Source of the DNA: Saccharofermentans sp.
GTDB lineage: Bacteria; Bacillota; Clostridia; Saccharofermentanales; Saccharofermentanaceae
Direction: 5' to 3'
Assembly: GCA_016292135.1 (NCBI GenBank)
Contig: JAEFAZ010000003.1
Coordinates: 1-64,000, forward strand
Length of the DNA stretch: 64,000 bases
The notes beneath the pieces are model-generated. The model did no database searches. It had not been told where the DNA came from and was given only the letters and a program-made list of their open reading frames with translations. Below, one piece after another: positions 23,534 to 33,518 of the stretch (its first letter is position 1; every line of letters starts with the position of its first letter). The translations under genes were made by a program, and so were the position numbers.

Positions 23534-25132
23534 TTATTCGCCGCGGTTGGTCTTGCGGTACTTGGAAGGCGTACAGCCCATGATCTCAATGAATTTGCGG
23601 ATAAAATAGTCGCTGTCCTTGTAGCCGACATCCTCGGCTATGCGGTTGATCTTCTTGTCCGTATTGATTATCTGCCTGGATGCTTCCTTGATCCTGTAAT
23701 TTGTCAGGTAGTTTTTGAAAGACATCCCGTATTTCTTCCTGAAGATCTGGCCGAGATAGGAACTGTTGATGTGATATTTGTCACCCAGATCCTTGAGACT
23801 GATGTTCTCGGCGAAGTTCTTCTTGATCTCGTTTTCGACGTCGGCCAGTATGCCGCGCGATACGCTCTTGCGCAGTTCCGAAAGATACAGGGCATACTCG
23901 GTCGCAAACTTTGTCAGGTGTTCGTGGCTTCCGCGGACGAACTCCTTGCCGGATGTCTGCTCGGAGATATACTGGACGATCTCCTCCTGGTCAACCGAGT
24001 CGTCCTGTTCGCTCGCAAGGTTGATGAGCTGGAAGAGCAGATAGTTGATGTTGAGATCGAAAGCCCTGTTCGACCCCTCCTTGCCCTGCAGCTCGGTATA
24101 GAGCTTGACGACGCTCTGTTCGATCGCGGCCGTGTCATTCCTTTCGATCGCGGCAACGATCTCATCGACCGTATTCTTGCAGAGGACGATACTTCCGTGG
24201 GGAACTTCCGTCTCCTCGAAAATGTAGAGTTTCTTCGTGCTGTGGAAGCCCGTGATGCTCTTGAGGCTCCTGCAGGATTCATAGGATTCATGGAGATCGG
24301 ATATGTTGTCTACGGTCTTGCCGCAGAGCATCCTCACCGGCTTGACTGCGAGCACTTCGAGCTTGCGGATCATGGACTCGAGGAACTCCGTCTCACCCAT
24401 GCCGCGGACGGACGCCATGCTCTCGCAGTAGATGAAGCCTATATTATAATTATCTTCATAATAGCTTGCATCAAGTACAAAATGGTTCACATTTTCCCTT
24501 AAGACCTCTCTGCAGGCACCGAAAAGCTGCTTTTGGACCTGGGCGGCATCGTAGTCGTCAGCGCCGTCACTGTCGGGATCGGGCTGCCTTAAGATGACCT
24601 CTATGTCGATGTATCTGATCTTCCCGCAGAGCTGCAGGTTCTTGTCGGCATAATCTATGTCTTCCTCGTTATACTTGTTCTGGATGAGGTGCCTTATTAT
24701 CCTCGAAAGGTAGGCGTCCTCCATCTTCTCCCTGTCCCTCTTGAGGAGCACCGACTCGCGGTTCTTGTTGGAGACCCTGCGCAGGATGCTGATCAGGTCC
24801 TCTTCGTTAACGGGCTTGAGGATGTAATCCAGGCAGCCGTTCCTTATGGCTCTCTGGGTATAGGTGAAATCATCATAACCCGTGAGGAGGACAAACTCCG
24901 CATCGGTTATCTTCTCGCGTTTGACAGTCTCAAGGAGTTCAAGTCCCGTCATCTCAGGCATCCTGATATCCGAGATTATGAGATCGACATCATTGTCGGC
25001 CAGGTACTTCAAGGCCTCCCTGCCGTTGGAACATACATGCTCTATGTAGAATCCCTCGCTCTCCCAGTCGATAATGACCTTAAGTCCCTGAAGTATGTAA
25101 GGTTCGTCGTCAACAAGCATCACATTAAGCAT
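23534..25132 (-). CDS. YesN-type response regulator with AraC DNA-binding domain
   Basis: About 532 residues; the ATG at 25132 is preferred because GAGGTGG lies 3-4 nt upstream, and a TTG start 12 bp further up lacks one. The receiver domain (1-120) has the acidic pocket VDDEP and phosphoacceptor D55 in IISDIRMPE. A long middle region follows, and the C-terminal 100 residues are an AraC-type double helix-turn-helix (ENISLKDLGDKYHINSSYLG, DSDYFIRKFIEIMG). It is co-transcribed with the YesM-type kinase and would switch on the adjacent uptake operon. Confidence 0.93.
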   Translation of the reverse strand: MLNVMLVDDEPYILQGLKVIIDWESEGFYIEHVCSNGREALKYLADNDVDLIISDIRMPEMTGLELLETVKREKITDAEFVLLTGYDDFTYTQRAIRNGCLDYILKPVNEEDLISILRRVSNKNRESVLLKRDREKMEDAYLSRIIRHLIQNKYNEEDIDYADKNLQLCGKIRYIDIEVILRQPDPDSDGADDYDAAQVQKQLFGACREVLRENVNHFVLDASYYEDNYNIGFIYCESMASVRGMGETEFLESMIRKLEVLAVKPVRMLCGKTVDNISDLHESYESCRSLKSITGFHSTKKLYIFEETEVPHGSIVLCKNTVDEIVAAIERNDTAAIEQSVVKLYTELQGKEGSNRAFDLNINYLLFQLINLASEQDDSVDQEEIVQYISEQTSGKEFVRGSHEHLTKFATEYALYLSELRKSVSRGILADVENEIKKNFAENISLKDLGDKYHINSSYLGQIFRKKYGMSFKNYLTNYRIKEASRQIINTDKKINRIAEDVGYKDSDYFIRKFIEIMGCTPSKYRKTNRGE

Positions 25133-25140
25133 AGTCCACC

Positions 25141-26907
25141 TCAATCTGCCGTTTTGATCATGTCATCGGGTATCGTTATGATAACACTCATTCCGATGCC
25201 CTTCTCGCTCTCTATCGTAAACTCCGCCCTGTCGCGGAACATCATCTTTATCCTGAGGCAGGCATTAAGGATGCCTACGTGCTTGGCATTCCTGATCATG
25301 TCGATGGTAACGCCGTTCATCTTGTACTGGAGTGCCATAGCGTCAGCCTCATCCATTCCGTCGCCGGTGTCCTCGACTTCGATTACCAGCTTCCTGCCGC
25401 TCTTATAGACCCTTACGAAGATCCAGCCCTGGGCCGATTTGGATTCGATCCCGTGAACGCAGGCGTTTTCGACGAAAGTAACAAGCGTCAGTTTGGGGAT
25501 CAGGATCTTCTTGCAGTCTTCGGCTATGTCGATCTCGAAAGATATCCTCTCTCCGAAACGGTAGCTCTGGAGCTGGAGGTAAGCGTCGATGAACTCTTCC
25601 TCCTCTTCGATCGTGACGGCGTCCCCGTGCCACTCGACGTTCTGTCTTTCCATGACCGCGAGTCTCTGGACCATCTCGGCCGTCTCGTTCTCGCCCTTTA
25701 GGATACTGTGCATCCTGATACTCTCCAGGGCGTTAAAAAGGAAGTGCGGATTGATCTGACTCTGCAAAGCGAGGAGCTCGGCGTTCTTTCTCGCGATGTC
25801 GCTCTCCTGCTCGCGGAGCTTGTCCTTGTAGATCGTGTTGGTCTTCTCGTTGTTGATGTCAACGATCCTGTTGTAGTCATACATCAGCGCCGCGATCTCG
25901 TCTGTGCCGTTGATCTCCTCGATCGGCTGGAAGAGCTCGTTACTGCCTTCACCGAAAGCCTTGCCGAGGATGGTGATCCTGTCGGTGATGGACTTTTCGA
26001 GCAGCTTCATCATGATGTTGGGGATGATGAGCGTGAAGAGGATCAGGAGGATGACGACATGGATGTTGTTCTGGATAACGTTCGAGACAGTGAGGTTTTC
26101 GGTGAGGGCATAGATCTTGAAAGTGTTGCCGTACATCTTGAATTCCTTGAAGGTCAGATAAGGCTCGTATTCGGACAGCTTTACGACTTCTTCGTATTCC
26201 AGCTTCTCGCTGTCGTTCGTGTAGATAATGTAATCGTCGCAGCAAAGGTACATCGTGCAGTTAACGGGGATCTCCTCTAAGCCCTTCTCGATGTTGCTCC
26301 TCTTGTGTTCGATCGTGATTATCTTCTCGATGCTGGACTTGACGTTGTTCATCCTGTGGCAGTAAATGAAGCGGTTGCGGTCCTGCGTGACTATGATCGG
26401 GCTGGTGTCGTAATATGTATAAACCGCCTCGTTCAGGTTAGACACGCTGAAACGCTTGTACCACTTCTCGTTCTTGATCTCTTCGATGTTGTGGAAGTAG
26501 TTTCCCGAGAGCATCGTGGGGTTGTCGGAATAAATGACGATCCTGTCCTGGTTAAGGTCCGACAGAGTCGAGAAGAACGAACTCGTTATGTTGCTGACGA
26601 GCTTGTCGTAGTAATCGTAAGGCAGCGGGTACCAGGTGTTGATGAAATTGTTAAGGCTCTTGTTGATGTCGATGGCCGAAGACAGTGTCGCATCATATTC
26701 AAGGCTGTTGCGGAGATAAGTGGCATAAGCCTCGATCGCAGTATTCCTGTAGTTTTTCTGGGTAGTGTGCTCATTCTCGTAAATAGACCTCAGGAGTATG
26801 ACGTCCGTCGTGACAAGGGGCAGGATAACGCACAGGATATAGATGAGCAGGAACTTCCTGCTCAGCTTGAGTCTGCCTAAGAATCTGCCTTTGAAGAGCT
26901 TGGCCAT
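25141..26907 (-). CDS. YesM-type sensor histidine kinase
   Basis: About 588 residues from the ATG at 26907, which has GGGGAG 6 nt upstream; the frame extends to 26964 without support. TM1 (about 19-41) and TM2 (about 282-303) enclose a large extracellular sensing domain. A HAMP region follows, then the His_kinase box QSQINPHFLFNALESI (H388) and a HATPase domain with LVTFVENACVHGI and EDTGDGM. This is the Lpl/YesM class that senses extracellular sugars or their binding protein. It partners the regulator whose gene starts 8 bp downstream. Confidence 0.93.
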   Translation of the reverse strand: MAKLFKGRFLGRLKLSRKFLLIYILCVILPLVTTDVILLRSIYENEHTTQKNYRNTAIEAYATYLRNSLEYDATLSSAIDINKSLNNFINTWYPLPYDYYDKLVSNITSSFFSTLSDLNQDRIVIYSDNPTMLSGNYFHNIEEIKNEKWYKRFSVSNLNEAVYTYYDTSPIIVTQDRNRFIYCHRMNNVKSSIEKIITIEHKRSNIEKGLEEIPVNCTMYLCCDDYIIYTNDSEKLEYEEVVKLSEYEPYLTFKEFKMYGNTFKIYALTENLTVSNVIQNNIHVVILLILFTLIIPNIMMKLLEKSITDRITILGKAFGEGSNELFQPIEEINGTDEIAALMYDYNRIVDINNEKTNTIYKDKLREQESDIARKNAELLALQSQINPHFLFNALESIRMHSILKGENETAEMVQRLAVMERQNVEWHGDAVTIEEEEEFIDAYLQLQSYRFGERISFEIDIAEDCKKILIPKLTLVTFVENACVHGIESKSAQGWIFVRVYKSGRKLVIEVEDTGDGMDEADAMALQYKMNGVTIDMIRNAKHVGILNACLRIKMMFRDRAEFTIESEKGIGMSVIITIPDDMIKTAD

Positions 26908-26976
26908 GTCATTCTCCCCGAAAAAAGTCCCCTTTATGATAATAAAATCAGGCAGGCTTTGCAAACCTGCGCGAAG

Positions 26977-27222
26977 TCACCATTTCTTGTAGGGGCAGCG
27001 GCCGCGGACCAGGGCGGCGCGGATCTCGACGAAACAGCCGCAGGCAAGGCAGGTGCCCTGATTGAGTTTCCCGCATCCGCGGCAGATATCAAGGCGCGAA
27101 GAGCGCACGTCATCAGCCGTCAGGTCTTCCGGCGGGAGGTCGCTCAGGCTCTTGCCGATGAGCTTTTCATACTTCTCGCGGTCGAAATCTGCAAGAAGGC
27201 ATCTGGTGCAGATCTTGGTCAT
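26977..27222 (-). CDS. Small Cys-rich zinc-ribbon-like protein (DUF6171-like)
   Basis: An 81-residue protein with CTRC near the N-terminus and C..C....C.AC.C spacing ([20 protein letters not shown]) plus a final RCPYKKW. The Cys clusters suggest zinc or another metal. Similar small proteins occur widely in Clostridia without assigned function. Its start overlaps the GH51 gene stop by 4 bp, so it is co-transcribed with the arabinofuranosidase and probably the two-component genes that follow. Confidence 0.78.
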   Translation of the reverse strand: MTKICTRCLLADFDREKYEKLIGKSLSDLPPEDLTADDVRSSRLDICRGCGKLNQGTCLACGCFVEIRAALVRGRCPYKKW

Positions 27223-28730
27223 GCCGTAACTTCAATGTGGAGGACAGTCGATGCGGGGATGGTGAATGCGAGCTTGTCGCCGTCCACTTTTATGTCATCG
27301 AAAAGTTCAGTCTTGACCTTCTCGGGCTCATCGAAAGTATTGTGGGCATCCTTGGCGCCTCCGACCATCTCGCCTGTTGCGCTCTTGATGTCGAGGCCGG
27401 GAATGAGGGTCTCGATGTCGTAGCTTTCGTTGAGGGAGAGGTTGGTGAGGGTGATGTGGATCCTGCCGTCCTTGGCGCGGGAGACTGACTCCGTAAGGTT
27501 GGGGACCATGTAGTCGTCTTCGAGGCCGATCGTCTCGGTGTCGATGGAGCTTTCGAGGAGCTCGTTGTCCTGGTGGCAGCTATACATCTTGAATACATGG
27601 TATGTAGGTGTCTTTACCATCTTCTCGCCTTCTGTCAGGATCACTGCCTGGAGAACGTTTACGAGCTGGGCGATATTGGCCATCTTGACTCTCTTGCAGT
27701 GCTTGTTGAAGATGTTGAGGTTGATGCCGGCGATGAGGGCGTCGCGGATGGTGTTCTGCTGATAGAGGAAACCGGGGTTCGTGCCGGGCTCGACATCGTA
27801 CCAGGTGCCCCATTCGTCTACCATCAGGCCGATCCTGCATTCGGGATCGTATCTGTCCATTATCGCGGAGTGCTTCTCGATGAATTCCTCCATCGCGAAG
27901 GTCTTGGCGAGGGTCATGTACCACTCCTTGTCGTTGAACTTGGTCGCTGAACCCTTGGCATCCCAGTCGTAGGGGAGCGTGTAGTAGTGGAGGGTCAAGC
28001 CGTCCATGTAACCGAAGTTCTGGGGGAAGGTTCCCTGCTGCCTGAAGCACTCGTGTAACATTGTTTCAGTCCAGTTATAGTCCTTGTCTGAAGGGCCTAC
28101 GGCAAGTTTCCTGATCTTCTTATCAGGATTGTATTGCTTGACGAATGTCTGGTAGTGCTTGTAGAGGGATGCGTAGTATTCGGGCACCATGTTGCCGCCG
28201 CAGCCCCAGGTCTCGTTGCCGACTGCGAAGTAGTCGACGGTCCAGGGCTTCTCGCGGCCGTTGGCTCTGCGTAGGTCTGCCATGGGGGATACTCCGTCGA
28301 AGGTCATGTACTCGACCCATTCGCTCATCTCGCGGACGGTGCCGGAGCCGATGTTGCCGTTGACATAGGTCTTGCAGCCCAGCTGCTCAGCGAGGTCCAT
28401 GAACTCGTGGGTGCCGAAGCTGTTGTCTTCCGTGACGCCGCCCCAGTTGGTGTTGACGATCTTCTTGCGTTCTTCCTTGGGACCGATGCCGTCCTTCCAG
28501 TGATATTCATCGGCGAAGCAGCCGCCGGGCCAGCGGAGGACAGGGATCTTCATCTCCTTTAAGGCTTCGACGACATCGTTCCTCATGCCGCGGGTATTGG
28601 GGATGGGAGAATCCTCTCCGACATATATACCTTCGTAAATGCATCGGCCGAGATGCTCGGAGAAATGGCCCTGTATCTCGGGGTTGATGTGTCCTTCTTC
28701 CCTGTTGGGATTGATGATCAGTCTAGTCAT
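27219..28730 (-). CDS. GH51 alpha-L-arabinofuranosidase, intracellular
   Basis: A 503-residue GH51 enzyme of normal length. The acid/base is E173 in FAVGNETWG and the nucleophile is E306 in [10 protein letters not shown]; both motifs are standard for the family. No signal peptide is present. It removes arabinose side chains from imported arabinoxylan or arabinan oligomers. AGGAGG lies 5 nt upstream of the ATG. The gene heads a set that continues with the small Cys-rich protein and the YesMN pair, and it is divergent from the esterase-GH43 gene. Confidence 0.95.
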   Translation of the reverse strand: MTRLIINPNREEGHINPEIQGHFSEHLGRCIYEGIYVGEDSPIPNTRGMRNDVVEALKEMKIPVLRWPGGCFADEYHWKDGIGPKEERKKIVNTNWGGVTEDNSFGTHEFMDLAEQLGCKTYVNGNIGSGTVREMSEWVEYMTFDGVSPMADLRRANGREKPWTVDYFAVGNETWGCGGNMVPEYYASLYKHYQTFVKQYNPDKKIRKLAVGPSDKDYNWTETMLHECFRQQGTFPQNFGYMDGLTLHYYTLPYDWDAKGSATKFNDKEWYMTLAKTFAMEEFIEKHSAIMDRYDPECRIGLMVDEWGTWYDVEPGTNPGFLYQQNTIRDALIAGINLNIFNKHCKRVKMANIAQLVNVLQAVILTEGEKMVKTPTYHVFKMYSCHQDNELLESSIDTETIGLEDDYMVPNLTESVSRAKDGRIHITLTNLSLNESYDIETLIPGLDIKSATGEMVGGAKDAHNTFDEPEKVKTELFDDIKVDGDKLAFTIPASTVLHIEVTA

Positions 28731-28771
28731 GAAAGCCTCCTAATAAGCCTCGGGCGGCAAAGTCATTTTCA

Positions 28772-28800
28772 AAATTACATTAGCCGGGGGCAAATTGCAA
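28772..28800 (-). promoter_or_regulatory. Promoter of the GH51-YesMN operon
   Basis: On the minus strand TTGCAA (28795-28800) and TAATTT (28772-28777) are 17 bp apart, about 40 bp upstream of the GH51 start. Confidence 0.55.
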
Positions 28801-28860
28801 GCAGCTTTGACAAAGACTTGAATTTATTCGGGTTTTATCTTGAATTTATCCCGTTGAATA

Positions 28861-28890
28861 TTGACAGGGCTTTATCTAACATAAAAGTAT
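28861..28890 (+). promoter_or_regulatory. Candidate promoter of the esterase-GH43 gene
   Basis: A perfect TTGACA at 28861-28866 lies 50 bp before the start. The -10 is poorly defined (TAAAAG at 15 bp or AAGTAT at 18 bp), so activation by a regulator is possible. Confidence 0.4.
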
Positions 28891-28915
28891 CTTGTGGTTC
28901 ACAAGGGGGATTCCT

Positions 28916-31888
28916 ATGTTAAAGATCGTTAAGACCGAGAACGGCCTCGTAAGGGGACTTCCCGGGAACAACACCCGTATCTCTGTTTTTAAAGGCATTC
29001 CGTTTGCACTGGCTCCTGTAGGGGATCTGCGTTGGAAAGCACCTCAGCCCGCCTCTGATTGGGACGGCATATACGATGCATATAAGTTCGCGCCGATCTC
29101 CGTACAGGACCAGCCCGGAGTGGGAACTGATATATACTGCCGTGAATGGCATGTCGATCCCGACATCGAGATCGACGAAGACTGTCTCTACCTCAACGTC
29201 TGGACGCCCGCAAAGAGCGCCGACGAGAAGCTGCCCGTACTGGTCTGGTTCTTCGGCGGCGGCTTCCAGTGGGGTTACACAGCGGAGATGGAATTCAACG
29301 GCGAGAACCTTGCCAAGAAGGGCATCATCGTAGTAACTGTCAACTACAGACTGGGAGCGCTGGGGTTCCTGTCGCACCCTGAGCTTTTCGAGGAAGCGCC
29401 CGACGCGCCTGCCAACTTCGGCATACTCGACCAGCAGGCAGGTCTTAAGTGGGTCATCAGAAACATAGAGCAGTTTGGCGGCGACCCAGCCAACATCACG
29501 ATCGCAGGTCAGTCCGCGGGCGGCGGCTCAGTCTTAAATCACCTGACGAGCGAATCATCGATAGGCCTCTATCAAAAGGCGATCGTCCTGTCGGGCATGA
29601 TCTGCTTCCCTTACATACCGGACAACATCATCGCGGCAAGGACCAGGGAGGATGCCTGCTCTTACGGAGTCAAGCTTTTCGAAAAGCTGGGCGTCAAGAC
29701 GCTCGAGGAAGCCCGCAAGCTCGACGCAGCCTACATACGCGAGGTCTATGCGAAATTCCGCGAGGAGGAAAGCTTCTTCTTCACTCCCATGATCGACGAA
29801 GTCTTCCTGAAAGACGATCCCTACAAGCTCTTGATCTCCGGCAGGCACGCAAACGTGCCGCTCATGTCGGGTAATACTTACGATGAGTTCCCGAGTTTCA
29901 TTCCTGCCGAATCTGATGAGGAGTTCGAAAAGAAGGCGCGCGATATCTTCGGCGCCCGAACTGATGAATTCCTATCGTTCAAAGAAGCACGTGAGCACAA
30001 GGACAATATGTATGCAAACGTGCGCGCGATCGAGTGCGCGGTGAAAGCAGTTTTCAAGCACAATAACAACCCGGGCTACTACTACAGCTTCGAGCCGGAC
30101 ATTCCGGGCTGGGACAATCCAGGCACCTTCCACTCGGTGGACCTCTGGTTCTTCTTTGATAATCTCGACAAGTGCTGGCGCCCCATGACCGGCCGCCACT
30201 TCGACCTTGCAAGGCAGATGAGCACTTATTTTGCAAACTTCGTAAAGAAGGGCGACCCCAACGGCGACGACGTTGACGGCACGGCCCTCCCTCTCTGGAA
30301 GCCTTACTCGCCTGCCTACAAGAACGGCATGTATTTCACGGCTGAAGGCGCCAAGGCCGGAGTTCAGGAAGACTACCCCGAGTCTGATTTCATGACCTTC
30401 ATCACGGGTCACCTCGAAAGGCGCGCGCTGGGCGAAGACAAAGTAGACGAAGTCACGTCCTTCCCCAGGGTCGAGCTCTACGAAGTTCCGAAAAAGCAAG
30501 CCTTCAACCCTTACCTGCCCAACTGGGAATTCATTCCCGACGGCGAGCCCTATGTCTTTAACGGCAGAGTCTATGTATACGGATCTCACGATGTCTTCAA
30601 CGGACATGCTTTCTGTCTGGGCGACTATGTGACCTGGTCCGCTCCAATCGACGATCTCGGCAACTGGACTTACGAAGGCGTCATCTACAAGAGGACCGAC
30701 GATCCCGCAAACGCAGAGGACCGCGCCTGCCTCTATGCTCCCGACGTTACGATCGGACCTGACGACAGATACTACCTCTTCTATGTCCTCGACCGCGAAA
30801 ACATAGTATCCGTCACAGTATCGGATTCCCCTTCCGGCAAGTTCGAATTCTACGGATATGTTCACTACGAAGACGGCGAGCTCCTCGGCAAGAAGGAAGG
30901 CGACGAGCCCCAGTTCGACCCTGGCGTTCTCACCATCGGCGATACGACATATCTTTACACGGGTTTCTGCGGACAGGGCGACAAGTCCCGCCACGGCTGC
31001 ATGGTGACTGTTCTTGGACCTGACATGCTGACAGTTAAGCGCGCGCCCGAGTTCGTAATCCCTTCTACCCAGCATTCCGCAGGAAGCGAATACGAAGGTC
31101 ACGCTTTCTTCGAAGCTCCTTCCATCCGCGAAAGGAACGGAATCTACTATCTGATCTATTCATCGCAGGTAATGCATGAACTCTGCTATGCGACAGCAAC
31201 AGATCCTCTGGGACCTTTCTCCTACGGCGGAGTTATCGTATCCAACTGCGACATCGGCATAGATACATATAAGCCCGCAGACAAGCCCGCTTGCTTCGGC
31301 GCAAATAACCACGGCAGCATCATCGAGATAAACGGCGAATGGTATATCTTCTACCACAGGCAGACCAACAACGACTGGTATTCACGCCAGGGCTGCGCCG
31401 AGAAGATCACTTTCACTGAGGACGGCAAGATTCCCCAGGTCGAGATAACATCCTGCGGCCTTAACGGCGGACCTCTGTCGGACGCCTGCGAATACTCGGC
31501 TTACATCGCATGCAACATCTTCGATGACAAGGGAAAGATGTACGTAGGTGATGCTCATCAGGCAAATATCTCAATGGATGTCTACGACGGTCCCAAGGGA
31601 CCTTCGCACATAAGAGACATCGGCAACAATACCACTATAGGATTTAAGTATTTTGACCTTAAGGGAATAAAGGGCCTTAAGATCACGACCAGGGGCTACG
31701 GCAAGGGAGAGTTTGAGATCAAGACCTCCCCCGACGGCGACGTGCTGGGCACGATCGGAGTTGAATTCTGCACTGTCTGGGAAACGGGCAGCGCCGGATT
31801 TACCCTGCCTGACGGCGTGTATCCGCTCTACCTTACGTTCAAGGGAGACGGGACTAAATCCCTTCTCAGCCTTGAATTCCTCCATTGA
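28916..31888 (+). CDS. Carboxylesterase type B fused to GH43-like glycosidase, intracellular
   Basis: A 990-residue two-enzyme fusion; AAGGGGG 6 nt before 28916 sets the start. Residues 1-505 are a type B carboxylesterase with GQSAGGG (S200), E324 in NTYDEF and H406 in GTFHSVDLWF. Residues about 525-890 are GH43-like: D542 in IPDGEPYVFNGRVY, D610 in YAPDV and acid E733 in FFEAPSI fit the five-bladed propeller catalytic set. The last 90 residues look like a beta-sandwich carbohydrate-binding domain. No signal peptide is present. It may remove acyl groups and arabinose or xylose from one imported oligomer; the exact substrates are inferred. Confidence 0.9.
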   Translation: MLKIVKTENGLVRGLPGNNTRISVFKGIPFALAPVGDLRWKAPQPASDWDGIYDAYKFAPISVQDQPGVGTDIYCREWHVDPDIEIDEDCLYLNVWTPAKSADEKLPVLVWFFGGGFQWGYTAEMEFNGENLAKKGIIVVTVNYRLGALGFLSHPELFEEAPDAPANFGILDQQAGLKWVIRNIEQFGGDPANITIAGQSAGGGSVLNHLTSESSIGLYQKAIVLSGMICFPYIPDNIIAARTREDACSYGVKLFEKLGVKTLEEARKLDAAYIREVYAKFREEESFFFTPMIDEVFLKDDPYKLLISGRHANVPLMSGNTYDEFPSFIPAESDEEFEKKARDIFGARTDEFLSFKEAREHKDNMYANVRAIECAVKAVFKHNNNPGYYYSFEPDIPGWDNPGTFHSVDLWFFFDNLDKCWRPMTGRHFDLARQMSTYFANFVKKGDPNGDDVDGTALPLWKPYSPAYKNGMYFTAEGAKAGVQEDYPESDFMTFITGHLERRALGEDKVDEVTSFPRVELYEVPKKQAFNPYLPNWEFIPDGEPYVFNGRVYVYGSHDVFNGHAFCLGDYVTWSAPIDDLGNWTYEGVIYKRTDDPANAEDRACLYAPDVTIGPDDRYYLFYVLDRENIVSVTVSDSPSGKFEFYGYVHYEDGELLGKKEGDEPQFDPGVLTIGDTTYLYTGFCGQGDKSRHGCMVTVLGPDMLTVKRAPEFVIPSTQHSAGSEYEGHAFFEAPSIRERNGIYYLIYSSQVMHELCYATATDPLGPFSYGGVIVSNCDIGIDTYKPADKPACFGANNHGSIIEINGEWYIFYHRQTNNDWYSRQGCAEKITFTEDGKIPQVEITSCGLNGGPLSDACEYSAYIACNIFDDKGKMYVGDAHQANISMDVYDGPKGPSHIRDIGNNTTIGFKYFDLKGIKGLKITTRGYGKGEFEIKTSPDGDVLGTIGVEFCTVWETGSAGFTLPDGVYPLYLTFKGDGTKSLLSLEFLH

Positions 31889-31914
31889 AATAGTGGAATA
31901 AACCTCTTTCAGTC

Positions 31915-31956
31915 AAGCCCCCGGGCCGGTCGCAAAGAACGGTCCGGGGGCTTTCC
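31915..31956 (+). terminator. Terminator of the esterase-GH43 gene
   Basis: AAGCCCCCGG (31915-31924) and CCGGGGGCTT (31944-31953) form a 10-bp perfect stem 27 bp after the stop codon. The tail is only weakly T-rich. Confidence 0.72.
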
Positions 31957-31982
31957 ATTGGCCGCATGGCGGAGCGGGGCAT

Positions 31983-32020
31983 AAAAAATCCCCCGGATCC
32001 TGTATTCAGGAGCCGGGGGA
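31983..32020 (-). terminator. Terminator of htrA
   Basis: On the minus strand TCCCCCGG/CCGGGGGA with an inner CCTG/CAGG is followed by ATTTTTT. It lies 30 bp after the htrA stop. Confidence 0.82.
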
Positions 32021-32050
32021 AATGTGGATGGGCAAGGGGCAAAATGCCTT

Positions 32051-33310
32051 TTAGGTGTCTCTTGTGTCTTTGAGGGCAGATTTCTTGTAGACTGCCAGGG
32101 TTACTTTCACTTTGATCTCTTCGCCGTCACGGTTGATCGTAAGTTCGAATTCATCTCCTGCTTTGCCTGCTGCGAGGGCCGATCTCAGCTGCTGGTAGCC
32201 TGTGATCTTCTCGCCATTGACTGCGGTGATGATGTCATTGGGCAGGATCCCTGCCTTGTCCGCGGGGCTCCCTTCCTCAACGCTGTATACTGCTGCGCCA
32301 CGGATCTGGGAGCGGCGGGGATCGGCATCGTAGACTTGGACGCCGATGTAGGTCTTCTCGACGTAACCCTTTTCGATGATGGATGTGATGATCTCACGGA
32401 CCGAGTTGATCGGGATCGCAAAGCCGATGTTATCGACTGAAGCAGATGATGAATCGCCGGAATATTTGGCGTTGGTGATGCCGATGACTTCGCCGTAGCT
32501 GTTGAAGAGAGCGCCGCCCGAGTTGCCTGAGTTGATCGCGCAGTCGGTCTGGATCAGGTCCATGCTCATGTTGCCGATCGTGATGCTGCGGTTGAGTGCG
32601 CTTACGGCGCCCTGTGTCAGAGAGAAAGTCAGCTCGCCCAGAGGGTTGCCGATAGCAACAACGCTGTCGCCGACGTTCAGCTTGTCCGAATCGCCCAGGA
32701 CGACGGGTGTCAGGCCTTCGGCATCGATCTTGAGGACAGCCAGATCGTTCTCCTCATCGCAGCCTACGAGCTTGGCATCATAGGTCTTGTCATCGTATGT
32801 TGCGACCTTGATCTCCTCAGCGTCTTCCACGACATGGTAGTTTGTGATGATGTAGCCGTCGTCCGAGAGGATGAAGCCGGAGCCTGCTGCGGCTGCCATC
32901 GTGATGTAGCCGAAGTAGTTGGTCTGGACCGAAGTCGTGATGCCGACCGTGGAATTCACGTTGGCGGCATAGATCTCTGCGGCTGTCAGTTCCTTGCCGG
33001 TATCGACATAGTTGATGTTGAGAGGCTTGGAATCGCGCCTGCCTTCGAGAGTCTTGCCGGACTCATTGTCCCTGCCGTTGTCCTTCGGCTGTTCGATGCG
33101 GCTTAAGGCTGCATCCTTCAAGGTATCGACAACGCACATGCTGCCTGCGCCGATGATGCCGCCTGCGATCGAGCAGCTGACGGCCAATGCGATGAACTTT
33201 ACCGCATTGCCGCCGCTACTCTTCTTCTTCGGGGGTGTTATCTGATCGTAAGACGGCTGTCCTACGTTTCCGTTATAGTTTTGCTGTACATAATTGCTGT
33301 TGTTCTCCAT
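32051..33310 (-). CDS. htrA: HtrA/DegP-like S1C serine protease with PDZ domain
   Basis: A membrane-anchored protease of about 419 residues. A Pro/Lys-rich cytoplasmic tail precedes one transmembrane helix (FIALAVSCSIAGGIIGAG, near 40-58). The trypsin-like domain has H159 in TNYHVV, D189 in ENDLAVL and S264 in GNSGGAL. One PDZ domain follows (about 315-405: PADKAGILPNDIITAVNG). It degrades misfolded exported proteins. The start at 33310 has AAGGAAGG 10 nt upstream; 33319 (ATG) and 33343 (GTG) are alternatives. It is divergent from a two-component system, the same arrangement as CssRS-controlled htrA genes of Bacillus. Confidence 0.93.
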   Translation of the reverse strand: MENNSNYVQQNYNGNVGQPSYDQITPPKKKSSGGNAVKFIALAVSCSIAGGIIGAGSMCVVDTLKDAALSRIEQPKDNGRDNESGKTLEGRRDSKPLNINYVDTGKELTAAEIYAANVNSTVGITTSVQTNYFGYITMAAAAGSGFILSDDGYIITNYHVVEDAEEIKVATYDDKTYDAKLVGCDEENDLAVLKIDAEGLTPVVLGDSDKLNVGDSVVAIGNPLGELTFSLTQGAVSALNRSITIGNMSMDLIQTDCAINSGNSGGALFNSYGEVIGITNAKYSGDSSSASVDNIGFAIPINSVREIITSIIEKGYVEKTYIGVQVYDADPRRSQIRGAAVYSVEEGSPADKAGILPNDIITAVNGEKITGYQQLRSALAAGKAGDEFELTINRDGEEIKVKVTLAVYKKSALKDTRDT

Positions 33311-33369
33311 TTCAGTCATCCCTTCCTTTTCGGATTTGACCACATTATGAAAGCCTAACTTAAAATCAA

Positions 33370-33477
33370 CCTGAAATCATTTGAGGCAAAAATCAGGAAG
33401 GGCTTCACGGCTTACGGCATTGATAAAGATGTTATATAATCAACAATAGTCCTTGGCGTTTCAACTTGATTTCAGGA
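33370..33477. promoter_or_regulatory. Inverted operator-like repeat between htrA and the two-component genes
   Basis: CCTGAAATCA (33370-33379) and its exact complement TGATTTCAGG (33468-33477) flank the intergenic region. The left copy is preceded by another AAATCA in direct orientation 11 bp away (AAAATCAACCTGAAATCA), the spacing OmpR-type regulators prefer. A perfect TATAAT at 33435-33440 lies between them for the plus-strand genes. Binding by the adjacent regulator is inferred. Confidence 0.5.
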
Positions 33478-33518
33478 ACGGGGTCTAGGATGATCGAAAA
33501 GGACAACAAGGAGGCAGC

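Noticed and set aside
29972..31102. 376-codon frame on the minus strand inside the esterase-GH43 gene
   Set aside because: It is antisense to a gene with complete catalytic motifs, has no recognisable domain and reflects the G+C-biased third positions.
32024..32440. Plus-strand frame over the htrA PDZ region
   Set aside because: It is a shadow of the htrA reading frame and also crosses its terminator.
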